64,000 nucleotides of DNA from Lycorma delicatula (taxonomy: Eukaryota > Arthropoda > Insecta > Hemiptera > Fulgoridae). Made by a program: the position numbers and the translations under genes. The stretch's first letter is position 1, and every line of letters starts with the position of its first letter. The stretch spans positions 347,433,842 to 347,497,841 of the forward strand of contig NC_134455.1 of the NCBI RefSeq assembly GCF_047948215.1, read 5' to 3'. Below the pieces are notes generated by a model. It saw only the letters and a program-made list of their open reading frames with translations, made no database searches and was not told the origin of the DNA. This document shows positions 46,601 to 52,859 of this stretch, in pieces.

Positions 46601-47894
46601 TCCTGAAGTGTATGATTAATTGAATTCCAACCATCAAAGTACATCGGTTTGTTTGTATTTAATATGATTATTCCGAAAGTCTCCGGATATCCTTTGCAGC
46701 TTTCTAGATTCAAGGCTCGTAAGTGGCCGCGTCCCTTGTTCGTAACGCGAGAGTGCGGTGTAGTCTTGTACAGTCTCAGGCCGTCTATTTTTGAGATGTT
46801 TGGTTAATTGAATCCCAACCATCAATAACATCCGCTTATATTTGTTAAAATTAAATTTTTAATTTGCTCTAGTCGTTATTCTTTTCGTTCCTACGGTTAC
46901 TAGTTTAATTAATAAATTCAGTTTTAGTTATTATAGCCGATTTCCCTGGCGGTGTGGTAGGTATCTCTCCCTTTTATCCGGTGTTTCTAGGTTCGAATTT
47001 TGGTCAGTCGTGACATTTTTTCACACGCTGCAAAGATTCATTCATTTTATTATTATCTGTAGGCGGCTGTTACCTAGTAGCCAGAATAAAGAAAAAAAAA
47101 AAAACGAAATGTAGAGGAGTTAATACAGTAATGTACTGTACTGATTGAACTTTCTCTCCATCCAAGTCAATTATTGTAGATATTTATCATATCTATTTTC
47201 GTTGTACCGAAGGAACAAATTGTAGATATTTAATGGTGTTCCAAAAATGCTTGTAATCGGCTAAAATTAAGTTAATTTTTACAAATAGATTTTTTTTGTT
47301 AATACTAAATTTATTATTATCTTTAAATTACATTTTTTTAAATTTTTCCTAGAATATAAAAAGAGAACTAATGTTCCAACAATTATTTTACTCAATAATA
47401 AACCAATCATTAAAAGTGGATTATTAGAAATAAACAGTTGTTAGAAATAGAACAGAATAATTTTTATTACTTAGCAAAAATGTATACAGCCTGTTTACTT
47501 TTAGATGTAAAAGTTATGAATAATTAACATATTTTTTTTAATGTTTAAAGCTATATTAGTTAAAAAATTATGAACTAAAATTTGAGAATATAAAACTTTA
47601 TTAAGAAAAATATACATCAGATTTAATTTTTTAACAAATTAACGCAATTTTTTTTGAACCGTTTAGAATTTTATTAAAGAAAATATTTTAAATGTCTACA
47701 CAATACGTTAACGTTTAAACGATCGTTGTTAGTAATCTATTTTCGTATTTTGTGTTTATGTTTAATTTTTAAATCAAAGTATAGCTTATTATAAAAACAG
47801 TGGATTGAAAATAATAATAATAATAGTAATGTATTTTACTTACCATGCATTTTGTCACCGTACACCGGCTAACGTCCTCGTTTTCAAACCACAT
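12746..47894 (-). CDS. Tret1: Facilitated trehalose transporter Tret1, whole gene (long isoform, 9 coding exons)
   Basis: This is a major facilitator superfamily sugar porter of the insect TRET1 family, which moves trehalose across the plasma membrane down its gradient. The joined exons (47844-47894, 38023-38574, 21598-21720, 19125-19248, 17682-17855, 16851-16985, 16319-16560, 14516-14822, 12746-13044) total 2007 nt, or 668 residues. Every junction has GT/AG ends and matching phase. Residues 1-201 are a hydrophilic cytoplasmic tail rich in Ser, Asn and Lys; about 202-640 hold the 12 membrane segments. Visible sugar-porter marks are GRR (269-271), PETPRW (377-382), QQ-x-x-GIN (450-456), DRLGRK (498-503) and PETQGK (627-632). 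The tail RRMSS(I/V)AN(L/I)KP is shared with fly Tret1-1. An alternative first exon at 28501-28590 yields a 497-residue form. No stop or frameshift interrupts it. Confidence 0.93.
13128..13260 (+). mobile_element. tRNA-like SINE in Tret1 intron 8
   Basis: The A-box-like TGGAGCAGTAG at 13136-13146 and B-box-like GGTTTGCATCG at 13176-13186 are spaced as in a tRNA. The downstream body (TTTTCATACATTACG) resembles the 46932-47105 copy. Mismatches in both boxes indicate an old, silent copy. Its strand is opposite to Tret1. Confidence 0.55.
13261..14515. other. Tret1 intron 8, no recognised element
   Basis: This is AT-rich intron sequence. Near 13540-13680 a short frame precedes a GTGAGT-like sequence, but it shows no family resemblance and lies on the opposite strand. 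Nothing else is supportable. Confidence 0.45.
14516..14822 (-). CDS. Tret1: Tret1 coding exon 8 (TM8-TM10)
   Basis: It encodes [20 protein letters not shown], then [10 protein letters not shown], and later [21 protein letters not shown] is the second-half repeat of the MFS loop motif, and [10 protein letters not shown] is the conserved TM10 sugar-porter block. The acceptor is ATTATTACAG and the donor GTAAAT; it ends in phase 1. Confidence 0.95.
14823..16318. other. Tret1 intron 7 with small inverted repeats
   Basis: An inverted pair AGGTTAAGTTTGGTT / AACCAAACTTAACCT occurs at about 15581-15663. A 13-bp stem (15833-15845 with 15869-15881) surrounds a 23-nt loop. A possible minus-strand SINE remnant with a B-box-like GATTTGATTCC lies at about 16135-16255. 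No coding content. Confidence 0.4.
16319..16560 (-). CDS. Tret1: Tret1 coding exon 7 (central loop, TM7)
   Basis: It encodes the cytoplasmic loop ([18 protein letters not shown] onward) and TM7 with [18 protein letters not shown]. The QQ and GIN residues (450-456) line the sugar site in homologues. It enters in phase 1 and ends in phase 0 at GTAAGT. The intron to exon 6 is only about 290 bp. Confidence 0.95.
16692..16741. repeat. (AC)25 microsatellite in Tret1 intron 6
   Basis: An uninterrupted dinucleotide run lies in the 290-bp intron between Tret1 exons 6 and 7, ending about 110 bp from exon 6. It is probably length-polymorphic. Confidence 0.95.
16851..16985 (-). CDS. Tret1: Tret1 coding exon 6 (TM5-TM6, PETPRW)
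   Basis: It encodes [34 protein letters not shown] and [16 protein letters not shown] (residues 377-382) follows TM6 and is a hallmark of sugar porters. The acceptor is TTTTACAG and the donor GTAAGT; phase 1 on both sides. Confidence 0.95.
17682..17855 (-). CDS. Tret1: Tret1 coding exon 5 (TM3-TM4)
   Basis: It encodes [38 protein letters not shown] and [13 protein letters not shown]. The [17 protein letters not shown] block is highly conserved in TRET1 and sugar porters (PxYxxE...RG). Phase 1 in, phase 1 out; donor GTAAGT. Confidence 0.95.
18390..18890 (+). repeat. Dispersed repeat Rep-4, copy 1
   Basis: Landmarks are CTCAAATCTTGCTTCCTTAA, CACAGTTACTAAGGTCAGG, TTTGCAAACATCCCCCCCGT with a CCCCGTACGGGG palindrome, and a 3' part with AAAAAGTATAAAGCAAG. 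The same blocks recur in reverse orientation at 55240-55625. There is no ORF. A local duplication of the TTACTTTTGCAAACATCC motif sits at 18540-18580. Confidence 0.75.
19125..19248 (-). CDS. Tret1: Tret1 coding exon 4 (TM2, GRR motif)
   Basis: It encodes [29 protein letters not shown] and [15 protein letters not shown] between TM2 and TM3 is the conserved MFS loop motif. The acceptor is CTAG and the exon ends in phase 1 at donor GTAAGT. Confidence 0.95.
19377..20162 (+). repeat. Rep-1, short subtype, copy 2
   Basis: It starts ACTTTCCCGTCTAGATAG and ends CAGAAACAACCCACAGTT. The inner blocks match the 7484 and 24488 copies in order. It lacks the extra module present in the 59496 and 62723 copies. 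The GC-rich 3' third includes GCGCGCGCGC at 20029-20038. It lies in Tret1 intron 3, antisense to the gene. Confidence 0.85.
20163..21597. other. Tret1 intron 3, AT-rich, no recognised element
   Basis: Nothing beyond short TA runs, a CGCGCGCG tract near 21502-21512 and low-complexity AT sequence was recognised. Confidence 0.45.
21598..21720 (-). CDS. Tret1: Tret1 coding exon 3, first membrane segment
   Basis: Forty-one codons start [20 protein letters not shown], followed by TSPALVSM, the almost invariant TM1 region of insect TRET1. Acceptor TTTAACAG and donor GTAAGT are both phase 0. This is the first exon shared by the long and short isoforms. NSSS, in the first extracellular loop after TM1, is a possible N-glycosylation sequon. 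Confidence 0.95.
22020..22800. repeat. Diverged repeat Rep-5, copy 1
   Basis: It shares ordered blocks with 57880-58690: AGTATCAGAAA-TATAAAAA, TTTCGTCTACATT, ATTTTAAGTACGG, TTTATTGGAAT, GTCG near 22590, and AATGTTGAATAT near 22725. The copies are old, with many indels. A B-box-like GGTTCGATTC sits at 22525. No protein similarity was recognised. Confidence 0.55.
23286..23438. repeat. Compound microsatellite (CA)n-(TA)n...(GT)n-(GC)n
   Basis: (CA)13 runs into about (TA)16 up to 23349. After a 50-bp spacer, (GT)7 at 23401-23414 is followed by (GC)10 at 23419-23438. Open frames across it are artefacts of the repeats. Confidence 0.95.
23787..24040 (-). mobile_element. SINE-B copy
   Basis: The body GTACGTTGCAATCTGTTCAA (near 23796) through GGTTAATTAATTGAACCCTA (near 23900) and CACTTTTAATATTCAGATCC matches the 4063 copy. 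At the tRNA-like end, only GAAAATTAGCTGTTAAGCAG and GGGTTAAG remain. The B-box region is deleted. Confidence 0.65.
24221..24260. repeat. Poly(A) tract
   Basis: Thirty-eight of 40 bases are A. It could be the tail of a decayed retroelement on the plus strand, but no element body is recognisable upstream. Confidence 0.85.
24488..25275 (+). repeat. Rep-1, short subtype, copy 3
   Basis: It starts ACTTTACCGTCTAGATAGCG and ends GCATCAGAAACAACTCGG. All inner blocks are present, including TTCCGGATGTTAATGTTCGT near 24618 and AGGTCAAGGGGGTGAGGCTG near 24780. The GC-rich stretch 25010-25100 contains a minus-strand B-box-like motif. No ORF. Confidence 0.85.
25560..25640 (+). repeat. Rep-3 terminal fragment
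   Basis: GATGTGGACACCACATAACT followed by TCCTTGTGCGATTATTAAAT matches the left end of the 37020-37715 copy. The rest of the element is missing. Confidence 0.6.
25801..26001. mobile_element. Palindromic MITE-like element
   Basis: Terminal inverted repeats of about 57 bp (25801-25858 and 25946-26001) begin TATTGTAC/T and share CCCTTCATTC and TTTAGCATATTCA, with about 80% match by eye. The centre is about 90 bp of AT-rich sequence with no ORF. A TTT/AAA-rich flank prevents a clear call of a target duplication. Size and structure fit a miniature inverted-repeat transposable element. Confidence 0.6.
26002..27089. other. Tret1 intron 2, AT-rich
   Basis: Nothing recognised apart from low-complexity sequence and a short (ATT)n run near 26370-26390. 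Confidence 0.4.
27090..27402 (-). mobile_element. SINE-B copy with intact tRNA-like boxes
   Basis: A-box TGGTCTATCGG at about 27378-27388 and a perfect B box GGTTCAAATCC at 27318-27328 occur on the minus strand, followed by the SINE-B body. The 3' part differs from the 4063 copy: it carries TTTAGCCTTCGGAACAACCG and AGGTATTACTTCAGAGGAT, as does 33195-33478. This defines a second subfamily. Confidence 0.75.
27765..27860 (-). mobile_element. tRNA-derived sequence with perfect pol III boxes
   Basis: On the minus strand A box TAGCGAAGTGG (27845-27835) and B box GGTTCAAAATCC (27803-27792) have tRNA-like spacing (31 nt between) and a T run follows. The acceptor stem pairs only partly and no convincing anticodon arm forms. 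I call a tRNA-derived SINE or pseudo-tRNA, not a working tRNA. A similar unit lies at 45740-45835. Confidence 0.55.
28501..28590 (-). CDS. Tret1: Tret1 alternative first coding exon (short isoform)
   Basis: Thirty codons begin [17 protein letters not shown] and end KATFTSSQ at donor CAG|GTAAAT, phase 0, matching exon 3 (21720). The peptide corresponds to the known short amino terminus of fly and other insect TRET1 (MKILMRADTH...TFSQ). The exon lies inside the 16-kb intron between exons 2 and 3, so it must be used from its own promoter. Spliced to exons 3-9 it gives 497 residues, close to the roughly 490-500 usual for the short form. It lacks the 201-residue tail, so the isoforms differ only in their cytoplasmic amino terminus. 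Confidence 0.9.
28763..28813 (-). CDS. Upstream ORF in the short Tret1 leader
   Basis: The first ATG after the predicted start site opens a 16-codon frame, [16 protein letters not shown], then TAA, about 170 nt before the main start. Its start context is weak (C at -3). It could damp translation of the short isoform. Alternatively the GTAAGC inside it could be a donor. It is unlikely to be a functional protein. Confidence 0.3.
   Translation of the reverse strand: MRWTRILRVSGWGDAV
28857..28888 (-). promoter_or_regulatory. Core promoter of the short Tret1 isoform (TATA + initiator)
   Basis: On the minus strand TATATAAAAGC (28888-28878) is followed 31 nt after its first T by the arthropod initiator ACAGT, with the A at 28857 as probable start. 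That spacing is canonical. The 5' leader would run 28857-28591, contiguous with the exon carrying the short-isoform start codon. A GTGAGA donor (28823-28822) and a GTAAGC donor (28789-28788) in the leader could allow extra splicing. Confidence 0.6.
29117..29165. repeat. (AT)24 microsatellite
   Basis: Uninterrupted AT dinucleotides within the Tret1 intron upstream of the short-isoform promoter. Confidence 0.95.
31191..31230. repeat. (AG)n microsatellite
   Basis: Twenty AG units with one AA interruption, in the 16-kb Tret1 intron. Confidence 0.9.
33195..33478 (-). mobile_element. SINE-B copy, second subfamily
   Basis: B box GGTTCAAATCC on minus at 33393-33403 and an A-box-like TGCTCTAGTGA near 33452-33462. 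The body ends with TTTAGTTTCCGGAACCACCG (near 33208), as in the 27090 copy. The pair is more alike to each other than to 4063. Confidence 0.75.
33464..33562. repeat. Short palindromic array of TTGGGCTTAA
   Basis: The 10-bp motif TTGGGCTTAA or its reverse complement occurs several times in 80 bp, forming a 12-bp stem (GCCCAACTTAAG...CTTAAGTTGGGC). It abuts an AATATACTTA palindrome. It sits at the end of a SINE-B copy, so repeat-induced slippage is a likely origin. Confidence 0.7.
34236..34475 (+). repeat. Rep-6, left copy of a direct repeat pair
   Basis: About 240 bp from TTTAAGTAGGG to TTAGATGCGGGAT match 36604-36842 almost base for base, apart from the central AT region. That region is a short TATATATA palindrome here and a 44-bp AT run in the other copy. 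The ends lack TG...CA, so LTR status is not supported. Confidence 0.8.
35586..35885 (-). CDS. Unknown 99-codon open reading frame
   Basis: The frame is richer in GC than its surroundings and encodes a hydrophilic, basic peptide with [16 protein letters not shown] near the middle and [11 protein letters not shown] at the end. I do not recognise a family. The [13 protein letters not shown] stretch faintly recalls repeats in the long amino terminus of fly Tret1-1. However, it lies downstream of exon 2, which already carries the segment that precedes the membrane domain, and its possible donor (CCAT|GTAAAA) is phase 1, not matching exon 3. It sits between the Rep-6 copies, so it may belong to a mobile element or be chance. 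Confidence 0.25.
   Translation of the reverse strand: MAFNNYIHRMVYGVGGGKKIGHRHYIDSGKDEFPEKQQLTRGIRRGIIALINIMSVLKENEETRKQQILDRKRVVTFNSVQTCVDESGETAVTVPCKTK
36604..36842 (+). repeat. Rep-6, right copy, with (AT)n expansion
   Basis: Matches 34236-34475 in order and orientation. The shared 3' half runs from TATTTCAGGTTATTATTGCG to TTAGAT-CGGGAT. The (TA)n run 36694-36737 replaces the short palindrome of the left copy. Confidence 0.8.
37020..37715 (+). repeat. Dispersed repeat Rep-3, copy 1
   Basis: It begins GATGTGGACACCACATG next to ACTTCCTTGTACG (37046-37058) and closes with the near inverted complement CGTACAACGAAGT (37696-37708). Inner marks are TTTGGTCCAGTCGATCGCAA near 37461, TTTTTGAGTTATGCGAGATG near 37548, and a (GTAC)n patch near 37575. 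A minus-strand B-box-like GGTTCAAATCC lies at 37259-37269. Inverted motifs near both ends suggest a non-autonomous DNA element. Confidence 0.7.
38023..38574 (-). CDS. Tret1: Tret1 coding exon 2, long-isoform cytoplasmic tail
   Basis: Acceptor TTTGTTTCAG precedes 184 codons from [11 protein letters not shown] to LISILPQ, then donor GTAAGT; both ends are phase 0. The segment (residues 18-201) is hydrophilic, with Ser runs and Lys/Asn-rich stretches. It contains YEMDDMNEK, close to the YEMDEM stretch just before the membrane domain in the long fly isoform. That supports a direct join to exon 3. Only the long isoform uses this exon. Low-complexity parts are expected to be poorly conserved. Confidence 0.85.
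38575..43598. other. Tret1 intron 1 (part), AT-rich
   Basis: Mostly low-complexity AT sequence. One GC-richer patch at 40735-40935 stands out (see findings). No exon with a family signature was recognised. Confidence 0.45.
43599..43646. repeat. (AT)24 microsatellite
   Basis: Uninterrupted AT dinucleotides in Tret1 intron 1. Confidence 0.95.
44215..45225 (-). pseudogene. Inactivated mariner transposase
   Basis: Minus-strand translation in several frames gives [14 protein letters not shown] and [16 protein letters not shown] plus RSGRP. The helix-turn-helix segment [16 protein letters not shown] and [10 protein letters not shown] follow. Then come [14 protein letters not shown], the catalytic [10 protein letters not shown], and [16 protein letters not shown] with the last Asp of the mariner DD34D triad. 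An in-frame stop after KLKRA, another after TGVTGD, and frameshifts kill it. The right end at 45391-45418 looks like a terminal inverted repeat ending at a TA; the matching left end was not found. It lies in Tret1 intron 1 in the same orientation as the gene. Confidence 0.9.
45740..45835 (-). mobile_element. tRNA-derived SINE with perfect pol III boxes
   Basis: A box TAGTAGAATGG (45820-45810) and B box GGTTCAAATCTC (45783-45772) on the minus strand both fit consensus, with 26 nt between. The GATGGAGATTTGAACCTGG setting is like the 27765 and 37259 motifs. It shows no full cloverleaf. Confidence 0.55.
46480..46835 (-). mobile_element. Two body fragments of SINE-B
   Basis: 46480-46660 carries GTACGTTGCAATCTGTTCAA through CAAAGTACATCGGT; 46737-46835 repeats the segment GTGTAGTCTTGTACAGTCTC to CCATCAATAACATC. 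Both lack the tRNA head. The partial tandem arrangement suggests two insertions or an internal duplication. Confidence 0.65.
46932..47105 (+). mobile_element. tRNA-headed SINE with poly(A) tail
   Basis: A-box-like TGGCGGTGTGG (46947-46957), B box GGTTCGAATTT (46990-47000), a body with CACACGCTGCAAAGATTCAT, and an A-rich tail 47087-47104. Standard tRNA spacing and a tail make this the clearest complete SINE in the window. It is antisense to Tret1 in intron 1. Confidence 0.75.
47844..47894 (-). CDS. Tret1: Tret1 coding exon 1, long isoform
   Basis: Seventeen codons, [17 protein letters not shown], end at a consensus GTAAGT donor in phase 0, which matches the phase-0 acceptor at 38574. A TATA-like element lies 256 nt upstream. 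The peptide is too short to confirm by family similarity, so the start rests on splice phase, first ATG and promoter context. The intron to exon 2 is about 9.3 kb. Confidence 0.65.
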
Positions 47895-48149
47895 TATAAA
47901 TTTTATGTATTGTTTTCAAACGAAAGATCCGTTGAATCGTTCAATTTTCCTAATCACGAATTGTTTATAGTATAAAAAAAAATTACTATGTCACTAAATA
48001 GTAAAATGCAAACGATACTATTTATTTCTTATTACACACGTGCACTTAAAATAAGAAAAGACTCTAAGAGAGAATACGCCGATCACTTGTTACTCTGTGC
48101 TCTCTGTAGTTGTCTGTCGGTCATTATAAGCGAGTAAAACCTTAACTTG

Positions 48150-48160
48150 CCTTATATATA
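48150..48160 (-). promoter_or_regulatory. Candidate TATA box for the long Tret1 isoform
   Basis: Minus-strand TATATATAAGG lies about 256 nt upstream of the long-isoform ATG (47894), and a start site would fall near 48120-48130. The downstream leader (47895-48125) is richer in GC than the surroundings. TA runs are frequent here, so this rests on position and composition. Confidence 0.4.
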
Positions 48161-48269
48161 TGTAGAGTGGTGTAGTGACGAGTGCAGGTAATCTCTCCGT
48201 CACCGCCGGCTTGCGTTGCGTTGTTTGCCGACACTATTTATACTAATCAAACTAAAAACATCGAATCGC

Positions 48270-48272
<3 letters not shown>

Positions 48273-48319
<47 letters not shown>
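48273..48319. repeat. (TG)16-(TA)7 microsatellite
   Basis: Compound run about 110 bp upstream of the predicted long-isoform TATA box of Tret1; length variation might affect that promoter. Confidence 0.95.
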
Positions 48320-48959
48320 TTATAAATTTGTGTGTACGTATGTGCGTGAGATGTATTATGCATGTGCGTTCCAACTGACCATCCTCAATATAATTGACAA
48401 AAATCTTCTCTTATTAGAATTAATAGGTAGTCACGGCTATTTTAATGACGTTTCATGTTGTTTGCCTTATTAAAAAAAAAAAAATCCAGTCAATTTCGTT
48501 GAGTATTCAGAGAAGTGTACGGTGACGTATTATTTTGTTTTTTCACTACGCATTATTTCTTTTAATTACGGAAATGATCGTATTTTCTTTCATCTATTTA
48601 TTTTATTTTTAAAGAGACTATGCTATTTTTTTTTTTTTTTAAAGACTGTGTATTTTTGCACGTAACGTATTCAAATCATCGTCACTTGACTTGTGTTGTT
48701 AAATTTTTTTAAAATATTTTACTTTTATCACAATTAACTGTTATTCTATTGAATGAAATCTTTATCCAAAGTAACATTTAAAATACCCTATAAATAGATT
48801 ATACTTGTTGATTTAAGAGTTTATCTTTTAATGATTTCTTTAAAAAATCTTTATATAAAACAGTGATTAACAATGAATAGCTCATATCGTTTAACTTAGA
48901 TTAGGTGAATTTTTGGACGGTACATTGCTTTTATGACGTAGGCACAGACTAAGGAAGGA

Positions 48960-49420
48960 TTTTTAAAAAATTCCATCTTTATAATGATGAAAACGGGGAA
49001 AAATATTTTTTTGTTGTGAAAATTTTATACCTCAAGAACATAGGTATTACAGTCGTGAATATCGGTATTTAGAATCTTTAAAAACACATTGACACGTGTT
49101 TCATCGTTTTTTTATAATTCCAATTTGAAACGGCAAAGGAAGAAGGAAAGGTTTTTCAAGAAAATTCTATATTGGAAGAACCGAAGGCATTAGTTATAGT
49201 GGTAAAAATTAATTTTTTATATGCTGCTTTGAAAATAAAACTATGCGTATTAAATCATTTTTCAAAAATCCAATTTAAAATGGCAAAAGGGAGAGGGAAA
49301 GTTTTTCATGAAATTATATGAAGCCCAAGGTGTACAGTCATAAAAATTGGTATTTTGAATTTTTGTAAAAACAGAAAGGCATTATTTCAGTATTATTCAA
49401 AAATCCAATTTCAGGGGTAA
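48960..49420 (+). repeat. Degenerate tandem repeat, about 3 units of 140-160 bp
   Basis: Units share TTTTTCAAAAATCCAATTT or a close variant, then GGCAAA-GGGA-AGGGAAAGTT, TTTTCA-GAAA, and a GTATTTTGAATTTTTG-like end. Starts are near 48965, 49108 and 49257. A related single piece appears at 61450-61500. No ORF. Confidence 0.55.
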
Positions 49421-49969
49421 TGGGCTGTCCTCATTGGCACAATGATTTATGTATATGGAGCATTGATATCATTTAATTTTTGTCAAATACATTCCACGTA
49501 TTTCAAAAGCTATTTCTGTAAAACATTAAACAACCGGAATATTTGTTGTTAGTGTTATAATAATTCGACGTTTTTTATGTCAAAATGTTTTGAGGGAGTT
49601 AAATGAAAAAAAAAAGAAAACGGAAAGAATTTTAGGACATGTTCTGCAAGTGAAAATAAATAAGTTCATATAAATATGTGTTCGGAGAAATGTCTTTGTT
49701 TTCGAATAATAGCTTGCGAAAATTTTTCTGTGATTTTTTTTTCCAAAGGAAAAATTAAAAACAGTTTCATTGTTTTAAAAATAACACTTTTATGTTAAAC
49801 AAATTTTATTTAGTTTTTCTTTTTATTTATTTATTTTTAATAATTGATTTTATTTCTAAATATTTTCTATTATTGAAATTATACAGTATTTCTGCCGAAA
49901 TGTTTCGGTTTAAAATTACAATACGAGACCTATATGAAACCATCAAATTTACCTCTTTATTTTAAGTTC

Positions 49970-50840
49970 TAAGATTTTACTATGGCTTCATTTTATCCTT
50001 AGAACAGAAATCAGGGTGAAATTATTCGCAGATATCAAATACAGCAAACTTTAACTCGAAAAAGAAGCATTTCCGGACTAATGTTATAGTTTGGACCGGT
50101 CAACATGTTATGAAATTATTTCCGTTATTGCTTGAAATGAAGATTTTTTTTTCTGAGCATGATAATTGTTTTGTAGTTGATATTTTTGTGGTATATAAAA
50201 GAAAAAACCTGAAGCAAATTAGCCGATTGGGTTTTATCTATTTGGTCGTTATATGTAATATTATCGAAACGATTTTAATGGAACCTTGTATAAAATAAAC
50301 TTATTTTATTATTGAGTATTATGATTACCCTGATTAAAATCAAAGCCACGTTTTATCGGTTGGCATTTATTTACTTAAATGCATTCAATAAATAATTTAA
50401 ACAACAGTAAAAAAAATCAAAAGCCTTTAATTATGTTTCAAAGGTAACAATTTTTTTGCGATTTATTTACTCGTTGAGGATTCACACTAGCATACTAGCA
50501 TGTAATTTTTTCAGATTTTATTTATTGAAATATTTAATAGGTTTATACTACCTACGAATATTACTGTCACTCGGGGGGATCACAACGGAACGCATATTGA
50601 ACGGTATTAACAAATTCACACTTTGCAAACTGCAAAACACAGAACGCTTTCTGTTGGGGATCTCCATATTTGCTACTAGCGCTTTCAAGCGGAAGGTACA
50701 TGAAACGTTTTACGAGTTTTAATACAGCCAAAACTGTTTGAGTTGCTCTTTCATTTCATGTATAATTTATCAATGTTCGTGAAACTTTCGAAATATTACA
50801 CTGCTTTAAAACCGGGATGTTCGTTTTGAAACACTCTGTA
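49970..50840. repeat. Transposon-derived block, no coding part recognised
   Basis: The end GTTTTGAAACACTCTGTATA near 50823 resembles termini of insect Tc1/mariner-like elements. The preceding 300 bp (GC-richer, 50560-50720) holds an 88-codon frame without family signature. The class is inferred from the end sequence only. Confidence 0.35.
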
Positions 50841-51035
50841 TAATGCTTAGGAGTAATTGCAATTTAGATTTTTTTTTAACTTGTTAAAAAATTCAATATT
50901 TTAAAGTATTTCCATTAAAAAATATGTTTTTCTTATCGTTAAAAAAAGAAATTGTGTTATCATTTTTTTGATAACAAAATAAGCAAATATATGTACCAAT
51001 TTAAACACTTATGTGTGCGGTTTGTTTTTTATATT

Positions 51036-51088
51036 TCTCCAATTGATTTTTCTTCAATTGATTTTTCTGAAGAAAAATCAATTGGAGA
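51036..51088. repeat. Perfect inverted repeat, 21-bp arms
   Basis: Arms 51036-51056 and 51068-51088 are exact reverse complements around an 11-nt loop, whose ATTGATTTTTC is itself a partial repeat of the left arm. Slippage or a foldback event is likely. Confidence 0.9.
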
Positions 51089-51179
51089 ACGGTTAGTCTC
51101 AGCCAAAATACAAGAAAGAAAAATTAATTGAGAATTAATTAAATTAATACAAGAAAGAAAAAATTATAAATAAAGGAAA

Positions 51180-51590
51180 AGAAAAAAAACAAATCAAATA
51201 TCCAAATTATTAATAAATCAATATATTTAAATTAAAAAAAAAAAAAAATCTTAAAAAAAGGAGATGAAGTCTGATTCTAACCATGTGTCTTCTCTTTGTA
51301 ATCGAATTTTTTTGGATTTTGGGCTCTTTTGGACACTTTTGGTCCAGTTCATTGCAATCGAAAGGGGAGGTGGACAACTAGATGTTACAATTGTCCTAAA
51401 TCCAAAATTTCAACTTCCTACAGCTACTCGTTTTTGAGTTATGCGAGATACATACGTACGTACGTGCAGACGTCACGACAAAACTAGTCAAAATGGATTC
51501 AGGGATTTTGAAAATGGATTATTTCCGTTGAAATCTGAAAACCGAAATTTTTCGCAATCACAATACTTCCTTTACTTCGTACAAGGAATT
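51180..51590 (+). repeat. Rep-3, copy 2 (5'-truncated)
   Basis: It matches the 37255-37710 part of copy 1: TTTTGGTCCAGTTCATTGCA near 51340, TTTTTGAGTTATGCGAGATA near 51431, a (GTAC) patch near 51455, and the closing CGTACAAGGAATT at 51578. The left third is missing or diverged. Confidence 0.7.
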
Positions 51591-52254
51591 AAAAAATTGG
51601 GTCTTTTCTGTTTCTCCCCACAGTGGTTTTTTTTACGTTACTTAGTAGTAACTGCTCACGTTACCCGTGAAATTTAAGTATAATCTAACCAAACTTAACC
51701 TACACTCGCTTCGCTTGCTAGTCAAGGTTAGCGAACGTAGGTTAACTTATATTTATAATTATAAACAATATTTCTTATATTCGATTTCTCCCAGGTACAT
51801 TTGGAAGACCCATGTTTGAATAAAATCGACATAAACTGATTACAGACAGCGACACCAATATCTATTAATATTGTGCAATGTTGTACAAGTAACCATACAT
51901 GTTTAAACATGACCGATTTTTTTAAACATGACCAACTACTAATACGTAACGTAAGAAAAACCATTGTGAGGGGAATACATAGAAGGCTCACAAAATGTTG
52001 GTTTCCTAGTTAATTTTTCTGTTTCTCATAATCTTGATTTATCTTTACTGTAATTTTTTTTTTTTTTAATTGGTTGACGCATTTTTTTATTCCTTTATAT
52101 TCCGTTGCTAATCTTAACGTAATAGCTTTTACATTTTATATTCAGTGCTTTTGTATATTCTAATGTTTATCTTTCTTTATTTGTTTTTATCTTGCACACT
52201 TCCCTTTTATAACCGTATTCAACTCGACTTTGGGTGTGTTAATATATTATCCAC

Positions 52255-52792
52255 AATTTTTACTTCCTTGTACGAAGTAAAGGAAGTATTAATTATGATC
52301 GCGAAAAACTTCGGTTTTCAGATTTCAACGGAAATATCCATTTTGACCATCCTTGAATCCATTTTGACTAGTTTCGGCGTGACGTCTGAACGTACATAGT
52401 ATTTATGTATGAACGTACGTACGTATGTACCTCGCATAACTCAAAAAACGGTTAGCCGTAGTATGTTGAAATTTTCGATTTAGGACTGTTGTAACATCTA
52501 GTTGCAGACCTTCCCTTTTGATTGCAATTGACTTAACCAAAAGGGTAAAAAAAGCCCAAAATCCAAAAAAATTTGGATTTTGAATTTTTTCTTAAATACA
52601 GTAATAGGCTATCACTGAGAACTTTTCAACGATGTATATAAGTGGTACTTTTTTCATTGGTTTCAGAGATATAGCCAAATGAAATATTTGGATCTTATAA
52701 TGGGAAGAACGTTTTTTTTTTCTACTTTTTTTTTTAATTTAAATATATTCATTTATTAATAATTCTTATCCTCTGATTGTAAAAAGCGTTTT

Positions 52793-52859
<67 letters not shown>

